Assembly: GCF_034043515.1 (NCBI RefSeq)
Contig: NZ_CP138214.1
Location: 2,232,001-2,296,000 of the forward strand
Reading direction: 5' to 3'
Length of the DNA: 64,000 nucleotides
Source of the DNA: Pseudomonas sp. MUP55
Lineage (GTDB): Bacteria; Pseudomonadota; Gammaproteobacteria; Pseudomonadales; Pseudomonadaceae
Of this stretch, positions 26,715-35,497 are shown in pieces. Position 1 is the first letter of the stretch. Every line of letters begins with the position of its first letter. The position numbers and the translations under genes were made by a program. The notes below the pieces were generated by a model. The model had not been told where the DNA came from. It ran no database searches and was given only the letters and a program-made list of their open reading frames with translations.

Positions 26715-26954
26715 TCAGTTTTTTCTGGCGCGATGAATGCGCATCCACTCTCGATAGGCGGCGGTGCGTTGGGCATCGGCGAGTTTCTTCGCCTCGGTGA
26801 AGCGCGCCCAGGTCATGGCGTCGCCGCTGTAATGTTCGATGATTTTGTAAGCCTGGGCATCCAATCGATCCGCTTCGTAGAACATCTGGTTGTTCTGCGC
26901 GACCTCGTCGTCCCACACCTGCCTGCTAATGTATTCCAGCACCTGACTGTTCAT
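26715..26954 (-). CDS. Small hypothetical protein (79 aa)
   Basis: ATG 26954 overlaps the stop of the upstream DUF6555-like gene by ATGA, so this start is preferred over a longer frame reaching 27227. The helical, charged product (EYISRQVWDDEVAQNNQ, WARFTEAKKLADAQRTAAYREW) is cytoplasmic with no known family. It is probably co-expressed and possibly a partner of the DUF6555-like protein. Confidence 0.65.
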   Translation of the reverse strand: MNSQVLEYISRQVWDDEVAQNNQMFYEADRLDAQAYKIIEHYSGDAMTWARFTEAKKLADAQRTAAYREWMRIHRARKN

Positions 26955-27208
26955 TGTGTAATGCCCTCTGCCCACTGAATCGCTGCTGCGCCGCACCAGC
27001 GCACATCCGTAATGCCGTACTTCTCCGCCATCGGCTTGGAGACGCGTTTGAGATTGTGTTGCCCGAACCTGGGGATGACCGCCACGCCGGCATCGCAACT
27101 GGCCCAGTGCCATGCTTCGGCATTGTTCATGCGCGCCGCACGCACGATGAACGACCTGGGCTTGCCGTGAAGCTGATATTTGATGGTGAATAACTCGTTG
27201 TTTTTCAT
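26951..27208 (-). CDS. DUF6555-like small protein (85 aa), paralogue of 15137-15406
   Basis: The 85-residue protein shares MNNAEAWHWASCDAG, KRVSKPMAEKYG and VRW with the copy at 15137. GGGAGG precedes ATG 27208. Here the gene is coupled to a small helical protein, whereas the first copy is alone, so the pairing is not obligatory. Function is unknown. Confidence 0.75.
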   Translation of the reverse strand: MKNNELFTIKYQLHGKPRSFIVRAARMNNAEAWHWASCDAGVAVIPRFGQHNLKRVSKPMAEKYGITDVRWCGAAAIQWAEGITQ

Positions 27209-27297
27209 GAGGCCTCCCTATGCTCATGAAGTACAGATAATTGACGTCAAAAATAATTCAAAGAAATTGTCAGACAATGGATGAGGGGCGCACGGCC

Positions 27298-27579
27298 TCA
27301 ATCGTCCACCGTGAAGGTGACCCAGCCAGGCCCTTCTGCCGGGCGCTCCAGGGCCACGATTACGCCACTGACGGACGTGCCGTCGGGGAGGTTGACGGTG
27401 ACGAAGTTGGGGTTGCCGGGCCACTGCAGTGGAGTGTCAATATCCAGGCGAACAATCGTTGGTTTACCGCTGCTGGTCATTTTTATGTCGACGTTCTCGT
27501 TCAGGCATTCATCCGCTTCGGTGCCCAGATGGCGCGAAGCCGTGATGACGCTGGCAGCGCCTTGATGGTTGTAAGGCAT
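27298..27579 (-). CDS. Small hypothetical protein (93 aa)
   Basis: ATG 27579 has AAGGAG 8 nt upstream. The soluble product looks beta-rich, with repeated short hydrophobic strands (TIVRLDID, FVTVNLPDG, SGVIVALE, GWVTFTV), resembling a small PilZ-like or OB-like barrel. No conserved motif allows assignment. It is part of a minus-strand run of small stress-island genes. Confidence 0.6.
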   Translation of the reverse strand: MPYNHQGAASVITASRHLGTEADECLNENVDIKMTSSGKPTIVRLDIDTPLQWPGNPNFVTVNLPDGTSVSGVIVALERPAEGPGWVTFTVDD

Positions 27580-27677
27580 GGTGGAACTCCTTGCGAGAGG
27601 GGCGTCTGATGCGCCCCGGTTCTTGTGTGGCAAGCGCCGGCAAATGATCGTTCAATCCAAATGACCGGCTGCTGCTG

Positions 27678-28442
27678 TCAGTGCTGGTGGGCTGCCTGGG
27701 TGGGGTCTTCGATCTGAATGATGTTGCCCTGGCGCCAGGCGTCTGCGCCGGGTGCGATGGGCGGCGCGACGATGTCGGCACGCGCCTGCTTTTCCTTGGC
27801 GCTGTCGATCCCCAGTCGCTGGTCGCGCTCGCTGACCATCTTCGGATCGGCCTGGCCGTCGGCGGTGAACCCCATCATCAGTTGCGGCACGCCCAACGGC
27901 AGGCGCTTGTTGAGGTCGGTGTGCCAGGTGTGCCAGGTCTTGCCGTAGGTATGCACCAGTTTTTCCATCAGGGCGTGTTCGGCCACCTGCGGAATCCCGG
28001 GCGCTACCAGTTGCCCCGATTTCACTTCATGCACATGGCTGTGCCACAGGGCCTTCTCGGGCGCGGGCAGGCTGTTGAACAGCTGCTCGCTGATGATGTA
28101 TTCCACGCCCATCAACTTGGCGTCCTTGCGGTTGCCGTCGTAGATCACGCACTGGATCACTTCCTCGTTGAGGATCGCGCAATAGTGATGGGCCTCCATC
28201 TGCACGTCGGGGTGGCCGTTGTAGAAGTGGAAGCCGTCGAGGTAGGCGTTCAACGCATCGATGGGCGGGCGTGACTGCAACAGGGCAGCGCCGGCGTCCA
28301 GGGTTCGGGTGGTGGCTGATTTGGCGTCGCCGGGGGCGACGACATTGGAGGCCGAATCATTGCCGGCGCAGGCGCTCAGCGAGGCAACGCAAAGCGCCAG
28401 GCACAGCGGATGCAGCGTGGGCTGCAGGCGGGTGATAGTCAT
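27678..28442 (-). CDS. OBAP-type (DUF1264) lipoprotein
   Basis: The 254-residue protein has a lipoprotein signal (lipobox LSAC, ~22-25) and the DUF1264/oil-body-associated-protein signature HFYNGHPDVQMEAHHYCAILNEEVIQCVIYD and MGVEYIISEQLF...ALWHSHVHEV. Plant homologues associate with oil bodies and bacterial ones are uncharacterised; desiccation or lipid stress is plausible. GGAGGGA precedes ATG 28442. It is divergent from the M42 peptidase. Confidence 0.85.
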   Translation of the reverse strand: MTITRLQPTLHPLCLALCVASLSACAGNDSASNVVAPGDAKSATTRTLDAGAALLQSRPPIDALNAYLDGFHFYNGHPDVQMEAHHYCAILNEEVIQCVIYDGNRKDAKLMGVEYIISEQLFNSLPAPEKALWHSHVHEVKSGQLVAPGIPQVAEHALMEKLVHTYGKTWHTWHTDLNKRLPLGVPQLMMGFTADGQADPKMVSERDQRLGIDSAKEKQARADIVAPPIAPGADAWRQGNIIQIEDPTQAAHQH

Positions 28443-28611
28443 TGGGGCATCCCTCCATGGGCGGTTGTTGAACCCATCTAGAAAGCGTGCCGAAGTCGGT
28501 GTTCAAACGGATTTATGCGCGCGCGCCACGAGCAAGATTTGTTGAACATCCGTTCGACGTGCCGGGTCATTTTTCTATAAGTGTTCAACAGCGCGAAAGG
28601 AGAGACTCCTT

Positions 28612-29715
28612 ATGCAGCCCCAGCCAAACGATGCTCGACCTGACCACAGCGCCGCGACCGAAGCGGACGCCATCGCCCAATTGCTCCACCAACTGTTGCT
28701 CGCCCGCGGCCCTGGCGGCCAGGAGGATGAAGTGCGCGCGATTTGCCTGGAGCGCCTGCGGCCGCTGTGCGACGAGACCTGGGTAGACCCTGCCGGCAAT
28801 GTGGTTGGTCTGGTCAAAGGCACGCAGGATGAGCGCGAGCCGCGGCGGGCGGTGAGGGTGATGGCGCACATGGATGAGGTCGCCATGGTGGTCAAGCATG
28901 TCGACACCGACGGTACGTTGCGGGTCACCGCGCTGGGCGGCGCCAACCCGGTGAACTTCGGCATGTGTCCGGTGGACATATTGGGCGATCACCAGACCAT
29001 TCCCGGTGTGCTGTCGTTTGGCTCGATGCATGCGACCGGCAATGCGCCCCAGGGCGCCGATGTGCAGTCAGGAAACGTGCACTGGAATGACGTGCACGTG
29101 ATCACCCGTTGCTCGGTCGATGTCTTGCGTGAGCACGGTGTACGCCCCGGCAGCCGCGTTGTGCTGAGCCGCCACTGGCGTGCGCCGTTTCGGGTAGGCG
29201 ATGCGATTGCCGCGCACTTTCTGGATGATCGCGCGCCCATCGCCGCGGCACTCCACAGCGTGCAATGCCTGGACCAGCGCCGCGGGGAGCTGGCATGCGA
29301 TGTGTACTTTGTCTTTACCACCCTGGAAGAAGAAAGCAATGCCGGTGCGATGTATGCGGCGCAGACCCTGCCGGGCGATACCACCATCGCGCTGGAGGTC
29401 GGCCCGGTGATGAGTGAGTACGGCACTCGTCTGGGCGTGGACCCCATCATCAACACGGGTGACCTCAAAGGCTATTACACACGTTGTGTGGTAACCGACC
29501 TGGCGGCCGCTGCACAGCGCTGCGGTTATACGGCTCAATATGCATTGCTGGTGGACTTTGCCTCGGATGCCAGCGCCGTCATGAGCAATGGCACCTCGGC
29601 ACGCGGCGGTTGCCTGGCGATCCCCACGGAAAATACCCACGGCTACGAGGTGATTGTGGACGGCGCGATCCAGGCCTGTGCGCTGACATTGGCCGACTAC
29701 CTGGCAACGTTCTGA
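28612..29715 (+). CDS. M42-family metallo-aminopeptidase-like protein
   Basis: This 367-residue peptidase-fold protein has metal-binding stations in M42 order: AHMDEVAMVVK (His, ~84), HFLDDRAPIAA (Asp, ~205), TTLEEESNAGA (catalytic Glu pair, ~237), ALEVGPVM (~262) and PTENTHGYE (His, ~343). M42 enzymes are di-zinc or di-cobalt aminopeptidases or related glucanases. The RBS is AAGGAGAG and the start is ATG 28612. The gene is 17 bp upstream of the CinA gene and probably co-transcribed with it. Confidence 0.85.
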   Translation: MQPQPNDARPDHSAATEADAIAQLLHQLLLARGPGGQEDEVRAICLERLRPLCDETWVDPAGNVVGLVKGTQDEREPRRAVRVMAHMDEVAMVVKHVDTDGTLRVTALGGANPVNFGMCPVDILGDHQTIPGVLSFGSMHATGNAPQGADVQSGNVHWNDVHVITRCSVDVLREHGVRPGSRVVLSRHWRAPFRVGDAIAAHFLDDRAPIAAALHSVQCLDQRRGELACDVYFVFTTLEEESNAGAMYAAQTLPGDTTIALEVGPVMSEYGTRLGVDPIINTGDLKGYYTRCVVTDLAAAAQRCGYTAQYALLVDFASDASAVMSNGTSARGGCLAIPTENTHGYEVIVDGAIQACALTLADYLATF

Positions 29716-29732
29716 TTCGGGAGACTGTCATC

Positions 29733-30233
29733 ATGGAAATAGCCGCTTCAACCATCGACTACCTGAAACAGCACGAGCTCACCCTCACCAGCGCCGAGTC
29801 ATGTACGGCAGGCAGCATCATCACGCTGCTGTCCCAGGTGCCGGGCGGTGGCTCGTGTATCGAAAGTGGGTATGTCGTGTACTCGCCGCAGGCCAAACAG
29901 CGCTTGTTGGGAGTGCGCGCCTATACGATTGAAACCTTCAACCTCACCAGCTGTGAAGTCGCGCGCGAGATGGCCGAAGGCGCGTTGCGTGACAGTTCGG
30001 CCCAGGTCGCCGTCTCCACCACCGGCCTGCTGGGCCCGGACGATATGGATGGCATTCCGGCCGGGACCATTTGTTTTGCCTGGGCCTATCGCATCGGCCA
30101 CCGGTTGAGCATTTTCAGTCGCAAGGAATGCTTCATGGGTTCCCGTGAGCAGGTGCAACAGGCTGCCGCGCTGCATGCCTTGAAGTGGCTGGCGCCTTTT
30201 CACCAGCGGGCATTGGCCGGGGAGCGGGGTTAG
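29733..30233 (+). CDS. Stand-alone CinA C-terminal domain (NMN amidohydrolase-like)
   Basis: The 166-residue protein matches the CinA C-terminal domain: LTSAESCTAGSII near the N-terminus, YVVYSPQAKQRLLGV, VAVSTTGLLGPD and GTICFAW. Such domains deamidate nicotinamide mononucleotide in NAD salvage. The N-terminal MoeA-like half is absent, as in several Pseudomonas paralogues. ATG 29733 follows GGGAGA. The 3' end overlaps the convergent gene at 30230 by 4 bp. Confidence 0.85.
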   Translation: MEIAASTIDYLKQHELTLTSAESCTAGSIITLLSQVPGGGSCIESGYVVYSPQAKQRLLGVRAYTIETFNLTSCEVAREMAEGALRDSSAQVAVSTTGLLGPDDMDGIPAGTICFAWAYRIGHRLSIFSRKECFMGSREQVQQAAALHALKWLAPFHQRALAGERG

Positions 30234-30523
30234 CCGCCTGATGCTCCAGGCTGGAGGGCGATTTTCAACAGCAACTCATCGGAGCCAAACGCCTGAGCAT
30301 CAACCAGGTCGCCGTGATACGTGCGGGTTGGGGCCTTGATCGTAATGCTATGGGCCTTGGTCAATTCTTTCGGCCATGGCCACAGGATGCGCAGCGACAG
30401 GCCCTCGCCGGATTCGGTGATCTGGGCCGTGCATTCATGGGACAGCGGGTTCACGCCCAGCAGCGTGTCTTCAAGGTAGTCAATGGTGCAGTGTTGCAAG
30501 GGTGTCGCAGTGGAATCGGGCAT
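30230..30523 (-). CDS. Small hypothetical protein (97 aa)
   Basis: ATG 30523 has GAGG upstream and lies 21 bp after the DUF1652-like gene. The soluble, probably beta-rich product (HECTAQITESGEGLSLRILWPWP) has one cysteine pair and no known family. The 4-bp convergent overlap with the CinA gene leaves no room for a terminator, so antisense read-through is possible. Confidence 0.6.
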   Translation of the reverse strand: MPDSTATPLQHCTIDYLEDTLLGVNPLSHECTAQITESGEGLSLRILWPWPKELTKAHSITIKAPTRTYHGDLVDAQAFGSDELLLKIALQPGASGG

Positions 30524-30544
30524 GGGCAGCCTCGTCGTGTTTTT

Positions 30545-30808
30545 TCAACCGCATTGCCCCACCGACGTGAGGCGGGAGGTTTTTCGGGAAACCACCATGT
30601 CTTCCAGGATTTCCCGCACGAGTCGGTTGATACCTGACTCGCCGTGGTACCGGGCGCGGTTGATATTGGCGATGGTGAACTGATTGGCGTCGGGCGCGAG
30701 CACAGTGACGGACAGGCTGTTGTCGGGATTGATCGTGCAGGTGACACGGCAATTGCGCAGCCGCTGTGCAAGAGCGTGCTCGATTTGCGCTTTGGTCAAC
30801 GTGTCCAT
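30545..30808 (-). CDS. DUF1652-like small protein (87 aa)
   Basis: The pattern CRVTCTINPDNSLSVTVLAPD...INRLVREILEDM resembles the DUF1652 family of Pseudomonas small proteins, in which CxCT-x-PDGSL-V is conserved. ATG 30808 is preferred over an upstream start at 30841. It is first of a two-gene unit. Function is unknown. Confidence 0.7.
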   Translation of the reverse strand: MDTLTKAQIEHALAQRLRNCRVTCTINPDNSLSVTVLAPDANQFTIANINRARYHGESGINRLVREILEDMVVSRKTSRLTSVGQCG

Positions 30809-30984
30809 GGGATCACCGAATAACAGGCCTGAGCGGATCAAGGTTAGCCCAAATATCCTGTGCGTAAATGCTAGCCACTTAATGGCAAACCATTCGTCAG
30901 CCTCACGGCCGGCGCAGGGAACGTTTGCGTCCGGCCATTGGCCACATGCAACACACGGTTATGAATAGGTTCAAAGGTGATCTC

Positions 30985-31134
30985 ATGAAAAAGCTGTCTA
31001 TGTGCCTGGGTCTTTGCAGTGTGTTCCTGCTGCACGGCTGTTTCGACAATTCCGACAACACCACCAAGGACAACACCAGTGGCAGCAAGTCCTCGGTGCA
31101 GATGCAGGAAGGCAAGGCCGACGAGAGCAAGTAG
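30985..31134 (+). CDS. Very small lipoprotein (49 aa)
   Basis: A classic lipoprotein signal (MKKLSMCLGLCSVFLLHGC, lipobox LHGC) leaves a ~30-residue hydrophilic tail rich in Asn, Asp, Lys and Ser. AGGTGA precedes ATG 30985. It is anchored to a membrane; the role is unknown and it resembles small stress-induced lipoproteins. A REP pair follows the stop. Confidence 0.7.
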   Translation: MKKLSMCLGLCSVFLLHGCFDNSDNTTKDNTSGSKSSVQMQEGKADESK

Positions 31135-31149
31135 GCCCAACTGACCAAA

Positions 31150-31239
31150 TGTGGGAGGGGGCTTGCCCCCGATAGCGGTGTGTCAGTAAATGCATGTGTA
31201 ACTGACACACCTCCATCGGGGGCAAGCCCCCTCCCACAT
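31150..31239. repeat. REP inverted pair, GTGGGAGGGGGCTTGC family
   Basis: TGTGGGAGGGGGCTTGCC at the left and GGCAAGCCCCCTCCCACA at the right bound an inner TGTGTCAG / CTGACACA repeat. It lies between convergent genes. Confidence 0.9.
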
Positions 31240-31280
31240 GTGTTCTACCTATATCAAGAGACCGTGCTCCGGCTTCGGAC

Positions 31281-32627
31281 TCAGCGCATATGCAAGATGA
31301 TCGGGCTGCTGCTGGCCGGGTCGGTGTGCCCGCGCAGTTTGCTTACCGCTTGAGCGTCGACCGCGCCACCCTGATTGCCCCAGGTGCTGCGCACGTAGGT
31401 CAGCACTTGAGCGATTTCCTGGTCGGACAGTTGCTCGCGAAACGCCGGCATGCGGTAGGCGTCCGGCAGGCCAGCGGCCACCACGCGTTGCGAGCCGTTG
31501 AGGGTGATGTTGATCGCCGAGGCGCTTTCCTTGGCCAGGGCCGAGGTGGCGCCGGCCAGCGGCGGCATCCAGTCTGGCTGGCCCTTGCCGTCCAGACCAT
31601 GGCAGGAGGCGCAGCGCGTCGCGTAGGTGTGCGCGCCAGGGGCGTCCTGCCGCGCATTGGCGGCCACGGCCTGATACTGCCAGGGCGTGCCGTCACGCTG
31701 CGGGTCGCCGGGCAGGGATTTGAGGTAGCGGGCGATGGCGGCCAGGTCGTCGTCAGCCATGAACTGTGTGGAGTTGTTGAACGCTTCGGTCATCGAGCCG
31801 TAGACCACCGCATGCTGGTTGCGCCCGGTCTTGAGGAACTGCACGATCTGCGCCTCGCTCCAGCGGCCCAGGCCGGTGTTGGGGTCTTGGCGCAGGCTGG
31901 GTGCGTACCAGCCGTCGAGCAACGCACCGGCCAGGAACGGCGCGCCGGACTGGTCCAGGGCTTTCTCGTTGAAGGCCAGGCCGCGTGGCGTATGGCAACT
32001 GCCGCAGTGGCCAGGGCCCTGGACGATGTAGGCGCCACGGTTCCACAGTGCATCCTGGCTGGGGTTGGCCGCGTAGGCGGCGGTGGGCGCGAACACGCCA
32101 TTCCACAGGGCGATGGGCCAACGCAGGTTGAGCGGCCAGGGAATGTCGCTGGGAATGTTCGGTTCGCTGGCTGGCTGCACGCCTTTCATGAAGAACGCAT
32201 AGAGCGCTTTTATGTCGTCATCGCTGAGCTTGACGTAAGACGGGTAGGGCATGGCCGGGTACAGCCGGCGCCCGCCCGGCGCTACGCCTTGGCGTACGGC
32301 GCGGTCGAAGTCGGCCAGGCTGTAGTTGCCCACGCCATGCTCGCGGTCGGGGGTGATGTTGGTGGCATGAATCGCCCCCAGCGGCGTGGCCATTTCCAGG
32401 CCACCGGCAAACGGCGCCTTGCCCGGCAGGCTGTGGCAGGCCACGCAGTCGCTCAGACGCGCGACGTACTCGCCGCGGCTGACCAGTGCCGGGTCGAAAC
32501 TGACGGCTTTTTCTGCTGCGAACGGCGAGGCAGGCTCGCGGGTGACGTACCAGGCCAAAAGGCCTGCGGCGACCAGGCAGGGCAGCGCCAGCCAGCCTGC
32601 GGTTCTTGCGAATCGGCGGTTGTTCAT
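31281..32627 (-). CDS. Tri-haem cytochrome c subunit of a periplasmic aldehyde/alcohol oxidoreductase
   Basis: The 448-residue protein has an N-terminal membrane anchor or signal (~8-28) and three CxxCH haem sites: CVACH (~60), CGSCH (~205) and CASCH (~335), each with a downstream Met ligand candidate. It passes electrons from the molybdenum subunit upstream to the respiratory chain. It starts 16 bp after that gene and ends the operon. The layout matches the membrane-linked aldehyde dehydrogenase and isoquinoline oxidoreductase systems. Confidence 0.9.
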   Translation of the reverse strand: MNNRRFARTAGWLALPCLVAAGLLAWYVTREPASPFAAEKAVSFDPALVSRGEYVARLSDCVACHSLPGKAPFAGGLEMATPLGAIHATNITPDREHGVGNYSLADFDRAVRQGVAPGGRRLYPAMPYPSYVKLSDDDIKALYAFFMKGVQPASEPNIPSDIPWPLNLRWPIALWNGVFAPTAAYAANPSQDALWNRGAYIVQGPGHCGSCHTPRGLAFNEKALDQSGAPFLAGALLDGWYAPSLRQDPNTGLGRWSEAQIVQFLKTGRNQHAVVYGSMTEAFNNSTQFMADDDLAAIARYLKSLPGDPQRDGTPWQYQAVAANARQDAPGAHTYATRCASCHGLDGKGQPDWMPPLAGATSALAKESASAINITLNGSQRVVAAGLPDAYRMPAFREQLSDQEIAQVLTYVRSTWGNQGGAVDAQAVSKLRGHTDPASSSPIILHMR

Positions 32628-32643
32628 GGGCGTTCCCTGTGAG

Positions 32644-34881
32644 TTAACTGAAGGTGTAGCGGCTCAACGGCAAGCTGCGGATGCGCTGGCCGGTCAACTG
32701 GGCCACCGCGTTGGCCACGGCTGGCGCCACGGCGGGCAACGGTGGTTCGCCGATACCGCCCATTTTTTCACCGCTCTCGACGATCTTCACGTGCACCCGC
32801 GCCATCCGCGACGGCGGCAGGATCGGGTAAAGGTCGTAGTTGCGCGCACGGGGCTTACCGTCCACGTAGACCGCTTCCTCCAGCAAGGTTTGCGACAACC
32901 CCAGGGCCACAGCACCGTTGACCTGGGCTTCAATGATCGCCGGGTTGACGATGCTGCCCGGGTCGATGGCCTGCCAGATGTCGTGCACCTTGACCTGGCC
33001 GTTGTCGATCGACACTTCGGCGATCACCGCCGCGTGGGAGCCGAACGGCGAGGCCATGGCCACACCACGGGCGCGTCGGCTGCCGTCTTCGGCGGTGAAC
33101 GGTCCGCGCTTCCAGCCGCCGGACAGCTCACCCACCGCTTGCAGCAGGGTGGTCAGCCGCGCGTTGTCGCGCAACAGGTGCAGGCGCAGTTCGTACGGGT
33201 CGTGGCCGCCTTTGTCCGCCAGTTCATCGAGGAACGCTTCGTAGAAGAAGTCGTTCAGCGAATTGCCCACCGAACGCCAGTAACCGAGCATGGCCGGGCC
33301 TTTGACGTAGATCTGTGCGATGCGCTTGTTGGGGATCGCATAGCTCTTGCCCGACAGGCCTTCGAGGGCCGTGGGGTCGAGGGCGTCGCCCTGTTTGCCG
33401 GCAATCGCTTCGGTGGGGCCTTCGGTGGCGCTCACCGCTTCGATGGCCACCGGCAGGCCCTTGTCGTCCAGCGCGGCGCGGAACTTGACCACCGCGACCG
33501 GGCGCAGCACATCGCGCACGAACTCTTCTTCACGGCTCCAGATCAGCTTGACCGGGCGGCCGACGGCCTTGGCCAAGGCGATCGCCTGCGGATACGGATT
33601 GGCCGAGTCATACAGGAAATGCCGACCGAAGAAACCGCCCAGCAGCGGAGAGTGCAGGGTGATTTGCTCAATGGCCAGGCCGGTGCGCTTGGCGATGTCG
33701 GCGCGGAACATATCCGGCGCCTGGTTCGGCAGCCACACCTCCAGGGTGCCGTCGGGGTTGTAGCGGGCCAGCGCTGAAGGCGGCTCCAGCTGGGCGTGGT
33801 TGAGGTATTGGTTGTGGTAGGTGGCGTCGACGCGGGTCTTGGCACTGGCCAGCGTGGCGGCCACGTCGCCCTCGGTTTCGTCATCGCGGGCCGGGCCTTG
33901 CTGGGCGGCGAGAAAGTCGCGGTATTTGTCGCTGGAAAAGTCCGCCGGCATCGCGCGCACGGTGGAGTCGGCGGCGGCTTCGAGCCATTCCACCTGGATC
34001 GCTTCAACGGCGCGCTTGGCGTGCCACCAGCGTTCGGCAACCACCGCCACGGCGCCGGGCAGGGTATGAACCGAATGCACGCCCTTCATGGCCTCGACCT
34101 GGGCCTGGTTGCGCAGGCTGCCCACCGTCATGCCCAGGCGCGGCGCGTGCTGCACGGCGGCGTGGAGCATGCCGTCGACTTTCAGGTCGATGCTGTATTG
34201 CGCCTTGCCGGTGGATTTGTCGTAGGCGTCCAGGCGTTTGACCGGCTTACCTATCCAGCGGAACTGGCTCGGATCGCGCAGGGTGATAGTGGCCGGGTCG
34301 GGCACCGGCATGTCCAGGGCGCGAGCGGCCAACTCGCCGTAACCCAGCGAGCGGCCGGAAGCGGCGTGCACTACGCGGCCAGGCTGGGTGGTCAATTGCG
34401 TCACCGGCACCCCGAGTTGTTCGGCGGCGGCCTGCATCAGCATGGCGCGGGCGAGGGCGCCGAGGCGCCGCATGGTCGGGTAGCTCATGCGCACCGACAT
34501 ACTGCCGCCGGTGATGCGCAGGCCGTTTTCCATCACCACATAAGCTTCACCGGGCGGGGCGGCTTCGACCACGAACGTGGCGGGGTCGGCATCCAGCTCC
34601 TCGCCGATGATCTGCGCCATGGCCGTGTGCGTGCCCTGGCCGCCTTCCATGAAGGGGCTGAGCAGGCGCACGCTGCCGTCCGGACGAATTTCCAGGAACG
34701 CCGGCACCTGGGTCCCGCGCTCGGCGGCGGCACCCGTGGCAGCCTGCACCCGGGACGCGCCCAGCGGCAGGCCGAAGCCGATCACCAGCGCACCCACGGC
34801 GGTACTCGCCAAAAAGCGCCGGCGCGACAGGTTGACCGGCTCGTCCAGGGTCACGCCGGGAAGGATCTCGCGAGTGTTCAT
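32644..34881 (-). CDS. Molybdopterin-binding subunit of a periplasmic xanthine-oxidase-family dehydrogenase
   Basis: This 745-residue protein belongs to the aldehyde oxidase/xanthine dehydrogenase family, IorB/aldehyde dehydrogenase branch. A Tat signal (SRRRFLAS, ~19-26) sends it to the periplasm. Moco-binding segments include EPPSALARY, GGFFGRHF and GGIGEPPLPAVAPAVANA near the end, with the catalytic Glu in GIGEPP. ATG 34881 overlaps the FeS-subunit stop (TGATG). Substrate is probably an aldehyde or N-heterocycle; neighbours do not settle it. Confidence 0.9.
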   Translation of the reverse strand: MNTREILPGVTLDEPVNLSRRRFLASTAVGALVIGFGLPLGASRVQAATGAAAERGTQVPAFLEIRPDGSVRLLSPFMEGGQGTHTAMAQIIGEELDADPATFVVEAAPPGEAYVVMENGLRITGGSMSVRMSYPTMRRLGALARAMLMQAAAEQLGVPVTQLTTQPGRVVHAASGRSLGYGELAARALDMPVPDPATITLRDPSQFRWIGKPVKRLDAYDKSTGKAQYSIDLKVDGMLHAAVQHAPRLGMTVGSLRNQAQVEAMKGVHSVHTLPGAVAVVAERWWHAKRAVEAIQVEWLEAAADSTVRAMPADFSSDKYRDFLAAQQGPARDDETEGDVAATLASAKTRVDATYHNQYLNHAQLEPPSALARYNPDGTLEVWLPNQAPDMFRADIAKRTGLAIEQITLHSPLLGGFFGRHFLYDSANPYPQAIALAKAVGRPVKLIWSREEEFVRDVLRPVAVVKFRAALDDKGLPVAIEAVSATEGPTEAIAGKQGDALDPTALEGLSGKSYAIPNKRIAQIYVKGPAMLGYWRSVGNSLNDFFYEAFLDELADKGGHDPYELRLHLLRDNARLTTLLQAVGELSGGWKRGPFTAEDGSRRARGVAMASPFGSHAAVIAEVSIDNGQVKVHDIWQAIDPGSIVNPAIIEAQVNGAVALGLSQTLLEEAVYVDGKPRARNYDLYPILPPSRMARVHVKIVESGEKMGGIGEPPLPAVAPAVANAVAQLTGQRIRSLPLSRYTFS

Positions 34882-35339
34882 CAAACGCTCTCCTTGCCGG
34901 CGGCCAAGTCATCCATGGCGGCATGGATGGCGTTGTAAGTGCCGCAGCGGCACAGGTTGATCATCGCCGCGTTGATTTGGTCTTTGGTCGGTGCAGGGGT
35001 GTGCTTGAGCAGCGCCGTGGCCGCCATCACCTGCCCGGACTGGCAGTACCCGCATTGCGCCACTTGGCGCTCGACCCAGGCCGCGACCACACGCTTGCCC
35101 ACGTCGTCGGTTTCGATGGCCTCGATGGTGGTGATCTCGCGACCCACCAGCGCCGCCACCGGCGTTACGCATGAGCGCACCACGTTGCCGTCCACCAGCA
35201 CCGAACACGCGCCGCACTGGGCCAGGCCGCAGCCGTACTTGGTGCCGGTCAGGCCCAGGTCGTCGCGGATCACCCACAGCAACGGCGTGTCGGCGTCGGC
35301 ATCGACCTGATAGGCCTGTTGGTTAATACGTAATTCCAT
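34881..35339 (-). CDS. 2Fe-2S subunit of the molybdenum oxidoreductase
   Basis: The 152-residue protein carries both iron-sulfur clusters: plant-type motif CGLAQCGACSVLVDG (~40-54) with upstream Cys, and the helical motif CGYCQSGQ (~98) plus NLCRCGTY (~132). There is no signal peptide, so it is exported with the Tat-bearing partner. It is first of a three-gene operon (FeS, Mo, cytochrome c). Confidence 0.93.
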   Translation of the reverse strand: MELRINQQAYQVDADADTPLLWVIRDDLGLTGTKYGCGLAQCGACSVLVDGNVVRSCVTPVAALVGREITTIEAIETDDVGKRVVAAWVERQVAQCGYCQSGQVMAATALLKHTPAPTKDQINAAMINLCRCGTYNAIHAAMDDLAAGKESV

Positions 35340-35497
35340 GGCGGCTCACCTGCTGATCATCGGTTGGTGGTGCTGAGTTCTTATAGAGGGGTGCGACCGC
35401 AGGTCGCCCATCGTGGAACTCTAGCCCACCGCGCAAGGGCCATCTATGCAATAGCCCGCAAGTTCAGAGGATCAGGCAAGTAATCGACAGGATTGGG

